Of a stretch of 64,000 bases of DNA, positions 41,049-49,301 are shown in pieces. Both the position numbers and the translations under genes were made by a program. Origin of the DNA: JACVRW01 sp963739095. Lineage in GTDB: Bacteria; Actinomycetota; Thermoleophilia; Solirubrobacterales; Thermoleophilaceae. The notes beneath the pieces were generated by a model. That model worked only from the letters and a program-made list of their open reading frames with translations. It was not told the DNA's origin and made no database searches. The DNA lies in NCBI GenBank assembly GCA_963739095.1, contig CAVTZF010000023.1, positions 124,001 to 188,000 on the forward strand, written 5' to 3'. Position 1 is the first letter of the stretch; the number at the start of each line of letters is the position of its first letter.

Positions 41049-42830
41049 CTAACCAGGCGCCCGCAGCTCCTGCGTGACGCGGCTCACGTAGCGGTTCGTG
41101 ATCGGCAGCCGCCGGTCGCGCCCGAACGCCTTGGTCGAGATCTTGATCCCCGGCGGCGCCTGGCGGCGCTTGTACTCGGAGCGGTCGACCATGGCAATCA
41201 CGCGCTCGACCTCCTCGGCAGGCAGGCCACGGCGGGCGAGCTCGACGGCGTCGAGATCCTCCTCGATGTAGCCCTCGAGGATCTGGTCGAGCAGCTCGTA
41301 GGGGGGAAGCGAGTCGTCATCGCGCTGCTCGTGGCGCAGCTCGGCCGACGGCGGCCGCTCGAGCACCGAGCCGGGTACGAGCTCGCGGCCCGCCTGCTCG
41401 TTGCGCCAGCGGACGAGCCGGTAGACCAAGCCCTTGTAGACGTCCTTCAGCACCGCGAAGCCGCCGGCCATGTCCCCGTACAGGGTCGCGTAGCCGACCG
41501 ACAGCTCGGACTTGTTGCCGGTGGTGAGCACGAGCCAGCCGAACTTGTTCGAGAGCGCCATCACGACGTTCCCGCGGATGCGCGCCTGCACGTTCTCCTC
41601 GGTGATGTCCGGCTCCGTGTCGGCGAACACGCCGGCGAGCATCCCGTCGTAGGCGCTCATCGCGTCTTCGATCGAGATCTCGCGGAAGTCGACGCCGAGG
41701 TTCTCGGCAATCGCGCGCGCGTCGGCGCGCGTGCCCTCGCTCGAGTAGGGCGACGGCATCGACACGCATGTGACCCGCTCCGGCCCGAGCGTGTCGGCGG
41801 CCAGCAGGGCGACGAGCGCCGAGTCGATCCCGCCCGACAGCGCCACCACGACGCGCTCGAAGCCGTTCTTCTCGACGTAGTCGTGCAGGCCGGTGCGCAG
41901 CGCCGCGTAGACCTCCGCCTCGAGCTCGAGCGTCGGCGCGAGGTCGCCGCCGACGACGTCGCCCTCGGACTCGACGCTCACGCTCGCGAGCGTGAACACC
42001 GGTGGCTCGGCCACGGTCGCGGCGCGCCGCTGGCGGCGCACGTTGACGCGATGGCGCGTGTCGCGCAGCCGCGCCGCCGCCACTTCGCGCGGGTCGATCG
42101 TGCAGAAGCTGAGCGACTCCTCGAACTGCGGGCAGCGCGCCAGAACGGTGCCGTCCTGGTCGATGGCGAGGCTGTGCCCGTCGAAGACGAGCTCGTCCTG
42201 GCCGCCGACGGTGTTCACGAACACGACCGCGGCGAGATAGTCGACAGAGCGCTGCACGAGCATGCGCTCGCGATGCTTGCCGTAGCCGGCGCGGTATGGC
42301 GAGGCGGACAGGTTCACGATCACCTGGGCGCCGCCGAGCGCCTCCGTCATCGCGGGCGGCCCGGGCTCCCAGATGTCCTCGCAGATGCTGAGCCCGATCG
42401 GGATGCCGTTCAGCTCGAAGATGGCGGCCTCGGCGCCCGACTGGAAGTAGCGCTGCTCGTCGAAGACGCCGTAGTTGGGCAGGTACATCTTGCGGTAGAC
42501 GGCCACGACCTCGCCGTCGGCGAGCACGGCCGCCGCGTTGTAGACGTCCTCGGCGCGTTCCGGGAAGCCGACGATCGCGACGATGCCGTGGGTCTGCGCC
42601 GCCAGCTCGGTGAGCGTGTCCGCGCAGGCGTCGAGGAAGCTCGTCTTCAGGAGCAGGTCCTCGGGCGGATAGCCACTCAGCGTGAGCTCGGGGAACACGA
42701 CGAGCGCGGCGCCGCCGTCGCGGGCGGCGCTCGTGTGCTCGGCGATGCGGCGTGCGTTGCCCGCGATGTCGCCGACGGTCGGGTTGATCTGGGCAAGCGC
42801 CACCCGCAGGAGCTGCTGTTCGCGGGGCAT
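41049..42830 (-). CDS. nadE: Glutamine-dependent NAD+ synthetase
   Basis: Two-domain enzyme forming NAD from deamido-NAD, ATP and glutamine. The nitrilase-like glutaminase domain (residues 1 to about 260) carries the catalytic Glu in VVFPELTLSGYPPEDLLL, the Lys in YRKMYLPNYGVFDEQRYF and the Cys in LSICEDIWEPG. The synthetase domain has the PP-loop VVALSGGIDSALVALLA and LTTGNKSELSVGYATLYGDM. The start was set at ATG 42830 (MPREQQLLRVALAQ), 593 residues; an in-frame ATG 13 codons upstream runs over the divergent gloA promoter. GATAAT lies six bases before this ATG on the coding strand. Confidence 0.95.
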   Translation of the reverse strand: MPREQQLLRVALAQINPTVGDIAGNARRIAEHTSAARDGGAALVVFPELTLSGYPPEDLLLKTSFLDACADTLTELAAQTHGIVAIVGFPERAEDVYNAAAVLADGEVVAVYRKMYLPNYGVFDEQRYFQSGAEAAIFELNGIPIGLSICEDIWEPGPPAMTEALGGAQVIVNLSASPYRAGYGKHRERMLVQRSVDYLAAVVFVNTVGGQDELVFDGHSLAIDQDGTVLARCPQFEESLSFCTIDPREVAAARLRDTRHRVNVRRQRRAATVAEPPVFTLASVSVESEGDVVGGDLAPTLELEAEVYAALRTGLHDYVEKNGFERVVVALSGGIDSALVALLAADTLGPERVTCVSMPSPYSSEGTRADARAIAENLGVDFREISIEDAMSAYDGMLAGVFADTEPDITEENVQARIRGNVVMALSNKFGWLVLTTGNKSELSVGYATLYGDMAGGFAVLKDVYKGLVYRLVRWRNEQAGRELVPGSVLERPPSAELRHEQRDDDSLPPYELLDQILEGYIEEDLDAVELARRGLPAEEVERVIAMVDRSEYKRRQAPPGIKISTKAFGRDRRLPITNRYVSRVTQELRAPG

Positions 42831-42836
42831 GACCCC

Positions 42837-42860
42837 ATTATCGCGGCTGGGCTGCAGAAT
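42837..42860. promoter_or_regulatory. Divergent -10 elements for nadE and the glyoxalase gene
   Basis: GATAAT on the minus strand (complement of 42837-42842) ends six bases before the nadE ATG. CAGAAT on the plus strand (42855-42860) ends seven bases before the glyoxalase ATG at 42868. The 37-base gap holds no Shine-Dalgarno for either gene. Confidence 0.5.
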
Positions 42861-42867
42861 CCCGCTC

Positions 42868-43269
42868 ATGCGCTACGTCCACACCAACATGCGCGTTCGC
42901 GACATCGACGCCTCGCTGCGCTTCTACGAGACGCTCGGATACGAGCGCCGCGGCAGGCTCCAGTTCGAGGGCGCCTACAACATCTACCTCGGCCTACCGG
43001 GTGACGGCGACACGCTCGAGCTGACCGTCAACGAGGGGCGCGACGAGTCCTACGACCTCGGCAGCGGCTACGGGCACATCGCGCTGTCGGTCGAGGATCT
43101 CGACGGGCTGCTCGAGAAGCTCGCGGCTCAGGGCATCGAGCCGGAGAAGCCCCCGTACCATCCCGGCGGCCGTGAGGAGTTCCGGATCTGCTTCGTGGCC
43201 GATCCGGATGGCTATCGCCTCGAGTTGATCGACGGCGAGTTCGAGACCCCGCACGACCCCGACCAATAG
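42868..43269 (+). CDS. Glyoxalase I-like VOC protein
   Basis: A 133-residue vicinal-oxygen-chelate protein starting MRYVHTNMRVRDIDASLRFY. Metal-ligand motifs are HTNMRV (His), ELTVNEG (Glu), GYGHIALSVEDLD (His) and GYRLELID (Glu), the pattern of lactoylglutathione lyase. The C-terminal part (VADPDGYRLELIDG) is the family hallmark. Actinobacteria mostly use mycothiol or other thiols, so a glutathione-specific name is not warranted. The next gene follows eight bases later behind a strong ribosome site, so co-transcription is likely. Confidence 0.88.
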   Translation: MRYVHTNMRVRDIDASLRFYETLGYERRGRLQFEGAYNIYLGLPGDGDTLELTVNEGRDESYDLGSGYGHIALSVEDLDGLLEKLAAQGIEPEKPPYHPGGREEFRICFVADPDGYRLELIDGEFETPHDPDQ

Positions 43270-43277
43270 GAGGAGCA

Positions 43278-43592
43278 ATGCTGTTCATCGTCCGCTTCGA
43301 CATCCATCAGCCGGACGGCATGTCGAACCGCGAGTTCATCGAGATGTGGGACAGGGAGGCCGACGCCGCCCTCGGCGCGATGGATGCCGGAGCCGTGAAG
43401 CATCTCTGGAAGGTCGCCGGTGAGCGTGTGGTCTTCGCGGTGGCCGACTTCCCGGACCCGGAGTCTCTGGACCGGGCGCTGGCCGGCCTGCCGATCGTGC
43501 AGGAGCTCGGGGACGGGGCGCGGACCGAGACCTGGGCGATCTACGACTACAGGATCTTTGCGTCCGACCTGAAGGAGCAGCTGAAGGGCTAG
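43278..43592 (+). CDS. Muconolactone delta-isomerase-like protein
   Basis: A 104-residue ferredoxin-like alpha/beta protein starting MLFIVRFDIHQPDGMSNREF after AGGAGGAGCA. Segments EADAALGAMDAGAVKHLWKV and ERVVFAVADFPDPESLDRAL match the muconolactone isomerase family, which acts in the beta-ketoadipate pathway. No other genes of that pathway are in the window, so the physiological substrate is open. Its stop overlaps the end of the convergent fusion gene by four bases. Confidence 0.8.
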   Translation: MLFIVRFDIHQPDGMSNREFIEMWDREADAALGAMDAGAVKHLWKVAGERVVFAVADFPDPESLDRALAGLPIVQELGDGARTETWAIYDYRIFASDLKEQLKG

Positions 43593-45301
43593 CTCCGGCA
43601 GCCGATCGGCTCATCCAGATAGCGGCTCCCGCTGCGCCGGTGCTCGAAGTGCCACCACTCGCGCCAGTAGGGGACGAAGCCGAAGCGCTCCATCGCGCGC
43701 GCGAGGAGCAGGCGGTTGCGCAGCGCCCGCCCGCTCGCGTTCCTCGTGTGCGCGCGTGACGAGAGGTCGTCGTAGCCCGTTCCCATCTCGAGCGGGCGGC
43801 CGCCGTCCGCCCGCACGAGCGTCAGGTCGACGGCGCTGCCGGTGTTGTGGCGGCTGCGGCGGGCGATGTAGGTGCCGACCAGGTCGCCGCGGCCGTTGCG
43901 CTCGGCCCAGCGCACGAGCGCACGCGAGGCGCGCGCCGGCCGATAGGCATCCCGCACGAGCAGACCGAGTCCGCGGCGGCGCAGGTGGCGCTGCACGCGC
44001 GCGAGCGAGCGCGCGGCGTGGGGGAGCAGGAAGGCCCGGTTCTCGCAGTAGCCCGGCAGGCGACGGCCGGTGAGGTTGTCGCGGGTCGCGTAGGCGAGCT
44101 CGACGCGAATGCCCGGGGCGGAGCGCTGGACGTCGACGAGGCCGCTGACGGCCGCCCTTGGTGGTCGCGACCAGCCAGGTGCCACGGGGGACCGGGGGCG
44201 TGAGCCCCCGGCTGCCATCCCGAAGATCCGCTGGGCCACCCCTCGTAACGTGGCCGTGCCGTAGTCGTGCGAGGGGTTGCCGTCGCTCAGCAGCGCCATC
44301 GAGATGCGCAGCGGGCCGCGCTCGAACAGCGCGGCCTCGTGGACGAGCCGGCCCAGCCCGGTGCCGCGCCAGCCGCCCTTGAAGAAGGTGCGGAAGCCTG
44401 CCGCGAGCGAGAAGCGTGAGAAGCCCCAGCGCTGCCAGGCGACGATCGACGAGAGCAACCCGCGCGCGTAGGCGCGCGAGCGCTTCGGCACGAGCAGGTC
44501 GAAGACGCGGAAGAAGCGCGCCTGGTCCGCCGCGCTGAAGTGGGAGCCGGACCAGTAGCCGCTGACGGAGAAGCTCTGCATCCCGGCGCGGGCGGCGAGC
44601 GCACGCAGCCGGAGGTCCCCGACACGCGCGAAGACCGCCGTCGCGAGCTTGTTGTCGGACCTCGTGATCATCGGGCCGAGCAGCGCCCGTTCGGCGGACG
44701 TCGGTGGGCGATTGCCCACCTGGCGCAGGTAGGCCACGAGCAGCATCGCCTTGACGAGGCTGGCGGAGATGAACGTCCGCCGCGCCGCGAGGCCGTGCAT
44801 GCGGCCGTGCGAATCGATCAGCGCCCAGGAGACGATCCCGGCCCGCTGCGAGAGGAAGCGGCGCGCCGCCTGCACGCGCTCGGGCGGAGGGAAGAGCGCG
44901 GGCCGCGCCCGGACGCGCACGCGGCAGCCCCGTCCGGGACGGACGGTCGCGCGCACGCCCGTGCGACCGTGGGCGATGATCGTGATCCGGCGCGAGCAGC
45001 GGTCCGTCGGCGGGTCGAGCAGCGAGCAGTTGCCGTCACAGGGGCGCTCGAAGCTCGTCAGGCGGTAGCGGCCCGCGGGCAGCCGCCGCCTGACCCGCCA
45101 GCGCAGGCCCGGGCCCGAGCTCACGTCGACGACAAGAGCGCCGCTTGCATCGCGCACGCGCAGAAACGAGACGGAGCCCTCGATGTAGGGGCGGGTGAGG
45201 ACCCGCCGGAAGTCGAGCTTGCCGCGCGGCGCCTGCGCGTGCGCCGCCGGCGCGGCGAGCGCCGCGATCGCGGCCAGCGCGCACAGGGTCAGGATCCGCA
45301 C
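43589..45301 (-). CDS. Exported fusion of a class A beta-lactamase-fold serine hydrolase and a VanX-type D-Ala-D-Ala dipeptidase
   Basis: A 570-residue protein from GTG 45301, with signal peptide (RILTLCALAAIAALAAPAAH). Residues about 160-365 have penicilloyl-serine transferase motifs: SASLVKAMLL (S-x-x-K), ITRSDNKLATAV (S-D-N) and FRTFFKGGWRGTG (K-G-G). Residues about 385-570 are an M15D dipeptidase: RDAYRPARASRALVRWAE, SRHNTGSAVDLTLV with the zinc His and Asp, and WREWWHFEHR with Glu and His. Both halves act on peptidoglycan peptides in relatives. The linker, around SRPRSPVAPGW, is encoded by copy C of the dispersed repeat. The start follows TACCCT by six bases; a longer frame to 45709 overlaps the divergent kinase. 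Confidence 0.85.
   Translation of the reverse strand: MRILTLCALAAIAALAAPAAHAQAPRGKLDFRRVLTRPYIEGSVSFLRVRDASGALVVDVSSGPGLRWRVRRRLPAGRYRLTSFERPCDGNCSLLDPPTDRCSRRITIIAHGRTGVRATVRPGRGCRVRVRARPALFPPPERVQAARRFLSQRAGIVSWALIDSHGRMHGLAARRTFISASLVKAMLLVAYLRQVGNRPPTSAERALLGPMITRSDNKLATAVFARVGDLRLRALAARAGMQSFSVSGYWSGSHFSAADQARFFRVFDLLVPKRSRAYARGLLSSIVAWQRWGFSRFSLAAGFRTFFKGGWRGTGLGRLVHEAALFERGPLRISMALLSDGNPSHDYGTATLRGVAQRIFGMAAGGSRPRSPVAPGWSRPPRAAVSGLVDVQRSAPGIRVELAYATRDNLTGRRLPGYCENRAFLLPHAARSLARVQRHLRRRGLGLLVRDAYRPARASRALVRWAERNGRGDLVGTYIARRSRHNTGSAVDLTLVRADGGRPLEMGTGYDDLSSRAHTRNASGRALRNRLLLARAMERFGFVPYWREWWHFEHRRSGSRYLDEPIGCRS
44171..44212 (+). repeat. Dispersed GC hairpin repeat, copy C (inside a coding region)
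   Basis: Matches copies A and B from the GCCAGGTGCCACGGGGG part through the hairpin CGGGGGC-GTGA-GCCCCCG with the same GTGA loop. It lies antisense within the 43589-45301 gene, in frame, and encodes the Ala/Gly/Ser/Arg/Pro linker between its two enzyme domains. Confidence 0.65.
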
Positions 45302-45307
45302 GTTCTC

Positions 45308-45354
45308 AGGGTACGGTTGTCCGTATCGACGCGCTGCCGCGCGACCCGTAGCCT
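45308..45354. promoter_or_regulatory. Divergent -10 elements for the fusion hydrolase and sensor kinase genes
   Basis: TACCCT on the minus strand (complement of 45308-45313) is six bases before the GTG at 45301. TAGCCT on the plus strand (45349-45354) is seven bases before an in-frame ATC at 45362, which fits the spacing seen at other leaderless starts in the window. Confidence 0.5.
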
Positions 45355-47122
45355 CGACGCCATCAAACGGTTCGCCAGGGACATCCTCACCCCTATTACG
45401 TACGGGCGCATCGCCTATCTCCTGATCGCGCTGCCGCTCGGAATCGCGTGGTTCACGTTCCTGGTCACGGCCATCTCGGTTGGCCTCGGGACGGCCATCA
45501 CGCTGATCGGCATCCCGATCCTCGTCGGAACCCTGTTCGCCTGGCGTTGGCTCGCGACGCTCGAGCGGCGCCTGATCGGCGCGCTCACCGGCGTCCAGAT
45601 CGAGGACCCGTACAGACCGGAGGCGCGCGACGCCGGCTGGTCGCGGCGCATCAGCACTCGCCTGGGCGACCCGGCCACCTGGAAGGACCTCGTCTTCCTG
45701 CTGCTCCAACTCCCGCTCGGGATCGCGTCGTTCACGGCGGCGGCCGTCGTGCTGGGGCTCGCCGCGTCCTGGATCGCCGCGCCCGCCTGGTACTGGTCGA
45801 CGCCCGACGGAATCGAGCTCGGTATCGCGAACGTCGACACGCTGGGCGAGGCGCTCCTACTGGTGCCGCTCGGGTTCCTTGTGGCGTTCGTGGGCATCCC
45901 GGCGCTCGGCCAGTTGGGCCGCCTCTACGGCCTCCTCGGCAAGCTGCTGCTCGGCTCGAATCCCGACCCGGAGCTGACCGCTCAGGTCACGGAGCTCGAG
46001 AGCGCGCGCTCGCGCATCATCGCGGCGGCCGACGCGGAGCGCCGCCGTATCGAGCGGGACCTTCACGACGGCGCACAGCAGCGGCTCGTCGCGCTCTCGC
46101 TGACCCTGAGGATGGCCGAGACGCGCGCCGAGAAGGGCGACCCCGAAGCGGCCGAGCTGATTCGCAGCGCCGGCCAGGAGGCAGGGCTCGCCCTCAAGGA
46201 GCTACGCGACCTCGCGCGCGGGATTCACCCGGCGATCCTCACGAATCGCGGGCTGGCCGCGGCGCTCGACGACCTCGCCGCGCGCGCGAGCGTCCCCGTC
46301 GAAGTCACGGCGGCGCCGCAGGAGCGCCTGCCCGACCAGGTCGAAGCGGCGGCCTACTTCGTCGTCTCGGAATGTCTCGCGAACGTCGACAAGCATGCGC
46401 AGGCCTCCGGCGCCACGGTGTCGGTCCGGGCCGAGGACGGCCGGCTTGCGGTTGAGGTGGCCGACGACGGCAAGGGCGGGGCGGACACCGAGGACGGCTC
46501 GGGCGTCCAGGGGCTGCGCGACCGCGTGGGAGCGCTCGGCGGCCGGCTCGAGATCGAGAGCCCGGACGCGGCCGGCACGCGCGTGCGCGCGACGATCCCG
46601 CTGGCGCTGCCCGCCGACGTCGACCAGTTGGCGGCGCAGACGCGCCCGCTGGTGCTGACAGATGAGGATGCGGCGACGCTGCAGGCGCGCCGCACGCACC
46701 GCCTGCGCGCGCATCTCGGGATCCTCGCGAGCGTGGCGGCGATCCTGGTGCTGGTCTGGGCGCTTACCGGGACCGACAAGCCCTGGATCAGCTGGCCGCT
46801 GCTCGGGCTCGGCCTGGTGGCGGGGCTCGACGCCTGGCGGGTCCTCGGCGGGCGGCCGCTGCGGGAGTCGGAGGTGGCCGCTGCCGGCGGCGATCGCACC
46901 GAGGCGATCCGCTCGCTGCGCCGTCGCCGCCGGCTCCGCGTCGACGCCGGCGCCCTCGTCGTCGTAAACCTCTTCCTGATCGGGATCTGGATCGCGTCGG
47001 GCTCCGGCTACTTCTGGCCGATCTGGCCGATCCTCGGCAGCGCGATTGCGCTTGGGCTGAAGTCGCTGCGCTGGACCGACCTCGCGCGCGAGCGGCTCGT
47101 GGGGGACGCCTCCGCCCGCTGA
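45317..47122 (+). CDS. Sensor histidine kinase (HisKA_3 type) with N-terminal membrane sensor and C-terminal 2TM repeats
   Basis: About 600 residues. The N-terminal sensor has four membrane helices in two similar halves (LIALPLGIAWFTFLVTAISV and LLQLPLGIASFTAAAVVLGL). The dimerisation/phosphoacceptor helix is RIERDLHDGAQQRLVALSLT, His at about residue 249. The HATPase shows CLANVDKHAQAS, VADDGKGG and GVQGLRDRVGALGG. Unusually, two 2TM hairpin units follow (residues about 455-600). No response regulator gene is adjacent. The start is uncertain: TTG 45317 is the only standard codon, but a -10 (TAGCCT, 45349-45354) lies downstream of it and in-frame ATC 45362 would give the usual short N-terminus. 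Confidence 0.85.
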   Translation: MSVSTRCRATRSLDAIKRFARDILTPITYGRIAYLLIALPLGIAWFTFLVTAISVGLGTAITLIGIPILVGTLFAWRWLATLERRLIGALTGVQIEDPYRPEARDAGWSRRISTRLGDPATWKDLVFLLLQLPLGIASFTAAAVVLGLAASWIAAPAWYWSTPDGIELGIANVDTLGEALLLVPLGFLVAFVGIPALGQLGRLYGLLGKLLLGSNPDPELTAQVTELESARSRIIAAADAERRRIERDLHDGAQQRLVALSLTLRMAETRAEKGDPEAAELIRSAGQEAGLALKELRDLARGIHPAILTNRGLAAALDDLAARASVPVEVTAAPQERLPDQVEAAAYFVVSECLANVDKHAQASGATVSVRAEDGRLAVEVADDGKGGADTEDGSGVQGLRDRVGALGGRLEIESPDAAGTRVRATIPLALPADVDQLAAQTRPLVLTDEDAATLQARRTHRLRAHLGILASVAAILVLVWALTGTDKPWISWPLLGLGLVAGLDAWRVLGGRPLRESEVAAAGGDRTEAIRSLRRRRRLRVDAGALVVVNLFLIGIWIASGSGYFWPIWPILGSAIALGLKSLRWTDLARERLVGDASAR

Positions 47123-47182
47123 TTGCAGCCGGATGTGTTTGTAATGCGTCGCGCGCAGTGAGGCGCCCGCAAACAGGTCCCC

Positions 47183-47211
47183 TTGACAACGTAGAACACG
47201 GTGTTTATGTT
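47183..47211 (+). promoter_or_regulatory. Sigma-70-type promoter of secreted module 2
   Basis: TTGACA (47183-47188) and TATGTT (47206-47211) with a 17-base spacer. The spacer holds AACACGGTGTT, a palindrome around a central G that touches the -10, so it could be a regulator site. The element is very similar to 33169-33198 before module 1. Confidence 0.8.
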
Positions 47212-47289
47212 CCGCCCCGCGACCGCCAGAAACGCGGCCGTATCCAGTGAGGAGTGGCCCGGCAGCCGCCGGGCGGATCGGAGAGATAT

Positions 47290-49269
47290 ATGCCTGGCAC
47301 CCCGGGTTTTGCCGGTCGGATTCGTGCTGCTTTTTCCCGCCCGCTAGTGGGCGCGCTTGTCGCCGTCGCGGCGCTGGCGTCGCTCGGCGTGGCCGCCGCG
47401 CTGGCGGCTCCGCCGCCGGATGGGCGGACCTATGAGCTCGTCACCCCCGGCGACACCGGACGCAACGCGCTGCTCCAGCCGTCGATCTCGGCGGACGGCA
47501 ACCGCGTTTCGTACGGCGCACTTTCGTCGCACGGCGGGGCGCATTCGAACGTACTCAACACGTACGTCGCGACGCGGAACGCCGATGGCACCTGGACGAA
47601 TCGCCCGCTTCAGCGCGCCCAGCGTGACCCGGGCGGCCCGATCGGGTGGTCGCCGGTGGATGCCGCCTCGGATTACTCGGGCTTCATCGCGCAGGGCCTC
47701 CAGGGCCTGACCGGTGGTGGGACGTTCCCGTATGACCGCTTCGACGCCAATGGCAACTCCGTCGAGACGCTGATGAGCGGGTTCCAGAACGCCCAGTACG
47801 CGACCTCGACCTCGGACCTCGCGCACTCCTACTTCTACCTCTCCGATGCGATCGCGGGTCAGCCGGACTCGGCCGCGGGTTCCAACATCTACGAGGCCGA
47901 CAACGGCACGCTCACGAACGTGGGGCTGCTGCCGGGTGGCGCGCCGCACGAGTGCGGAGCGCGGTTCACGAACGATTTCCAGCACGCCCATCGCCAGCAC
48001 TACGTGTCTGAGGACGGCAGCCGCATCTTCTTCATCTCGCCCGACCCGAACGCGTTCGACTGCACGGATCCGACGCCGGATACCCCGCGTCTGTACTCCC
48101 GCGCGGGCGGCACGACCATCTCGATCAGCGAGGCGCCGGCCGGTGAGACCGAGTTCGCGGCGAGGTTCGTGCAGGCGACAGCGGACGGATCGTCGGTCTG
48201 GTTCCTGACGTCCACGAACATGGTCGCCGGGGACACGGACGGCACCGAGGACCTCTACCGCTTCGACATCGGCGGCGACTACACGTGCATCAGCTGTGTC
48301 GACGGCGGGCCGGCGGCAATGGCTCAGTCCGCCGTGGTCTCGGAGGACGGCTCGCGGGCCTACTTCGTGTCGAGCGCGAACCTGGGCACCGATCCCGACC
48401 TCATCCCCGACGTCTCGCACATCTACGTGAACGACGGAGGCGGCGTGCGGTTCGTCGCCAACACCGGCCAGCTCGGCGCGAGCCCCACCAACTTCCCGCG
48501 GGGCCAGATCTCAGAGGACGGCAGCGTTCTCTGGATCGCCGCGCAGGAGCAGCTGACGGACTTCCCGACCAACGGCAACCAGGCGATCTACCGCTACACC
48601 GACGACGACGGCGAGATCGTGTGCGCCAGCTGCGTCGACGGGGTGGCGTACGACACCGCGATCGACATGACCGCCAGCTCCTACGGCGGAGCGCCCGCTC
48701 GCGCAGCGAACGATGCCGGGACGATGGTCTTCTTCAGCACCGCCAAGGCGCTCGTCCCCGACGACAGCAACAGCGCGCTCGACATCTATCGCTGGAAGGA
48801 GGGCGAGGGCGTCGCGCTCGTCACCGACGGCGTCAGCACGACGACGGGCTTCTCGCCGAACCACACCCTCGGCGGGACCGACGCGTCGGGATCGAATGTG
48901 GTCTTCAGCGCATTCGAGCGGCTCGTGCCGCAGCACATCGGCGGGCCTCAGATCTACACGGCCCGAATCGGCGGGGTCTTCTCACCGTTCCCGCCGCCGC
49001 CGAGCCCCGGCTGCTCCGGGGACGGCTGCCAGGGCAACGCCACGCCGCAGCCTGACGTGACGACCCCCGGCAGCGCGACGCTCGACGGACCCGGCAACGT
49101 CACGCCCTCGAAGCCGAAGGCAAAGAAGAAGCCGAAGAAGTGCAAGAAGGGCACCGTGCGCAAGCGCGTCAAGGGCAAGGTCCGCTGCGTCAAGCGCAAG
49201 CCGGCGGCGCGCCGCTCGAAGCGAGCCGCCGAACGACGGAAGGCCGCGGCCCTTAGGAGGAGCAAGTGA
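47290..49269 (+). CDS. Secreted beta-propeller (TolB/WD40-like) protein with basic C-terminal tail, module 2
   Basis: A 659-residue exported protein, paralogue of 33249-35456. The ATG 47290 follows GGAGAG; a GTG at 47254 is in frame but poorly spaced. The signal or anchor region is PLVGALVAVAALASLGVAAA with cleavage near ALA-AP, then GRTYELVTPGDTGRNALLQP. Blades are visible as SISADGNRVSYGAL, VSEDGSRIFFISPDPN, ATADGSSVWFLTSTNM, VSEDGSRAYFVSSANL, ISEDGSVLWIAAQEQL and ANDAGTMVFFSTAKAL. The Cys pair motif GCSGDGCQG after a Pro-rich stretch matches module 1. The C-terminal 60 residues are Lys/Arg rich with two Cys (KKCKKGTVRKRVKGKVRCVK). It overlaps the next gene frame by four bases. Function unknown. 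Confidence 0.85.
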   Translation: MPGTPGFAGRIRAAFSRPLVGALVAVAALASLGVAAALAAPPPDGRTYELVTPGDTGRNALLQPSISADGNRVSYGALSSHGGAHSNVLNTYVATRNADGTWTNRPLQRAQRDPGGPIGWSPVDAASDYSGFIAQGLQGLTGGGTFPYDRFDANGNSVETLMSGFQNAQYATSTSDLAHSYFYLSDAIAGQPDSAAGSNIYEADNGTLTNVGLLPGGAPHECGARFTNDFQHAHRQHYVSEDGSRIFFISPDPNAFDCTDPTPDTPRLYSRAGGTTISISEAPAGETEFAARFVQATADGSSVWFLTSTNMVAGDTDGTEDLYRFDIGGDYTCISCVDGGPAAMAQSAVVSEDGSRAYFVSSANLGTDPDLIPDVSHIYVNDGGGVRFVANTGQLGASPTNFPRGQISEDGSVLWIAAQEQLTDFPTNGNQAIYRYTDDDGEIVCASCVDGVAYDTAIDMTASSYGGAPARAANDAGTMVFFSTAKALVPDDSNSALDIYRWKEGEGVALVTDGVSTTTGFSPNHTLGGTDASGSNVVFSAFERLVPQHIGGPQIYTARIGGVFSPFPPPPSPGCSGDGCQGNATPQPDVTTPGSATLDGPGNVTPSKPKAKKKPKKCKKGTVRKRVKGKVRCVKRKPAARRSKRAAERRKAAALRRSK

Positions 49270-49301
49270 CCGCGCGAGCAGAGACGAGAGGAGCGATAAC
49301 C

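Noticed and set aside
45302..45709. N-terminal extension of the beta-lactamase/VanX fusion
   Set aside because: It would overlap the divergent kinase by almost 400 bases and put the signal peptide in the middle of the protein.
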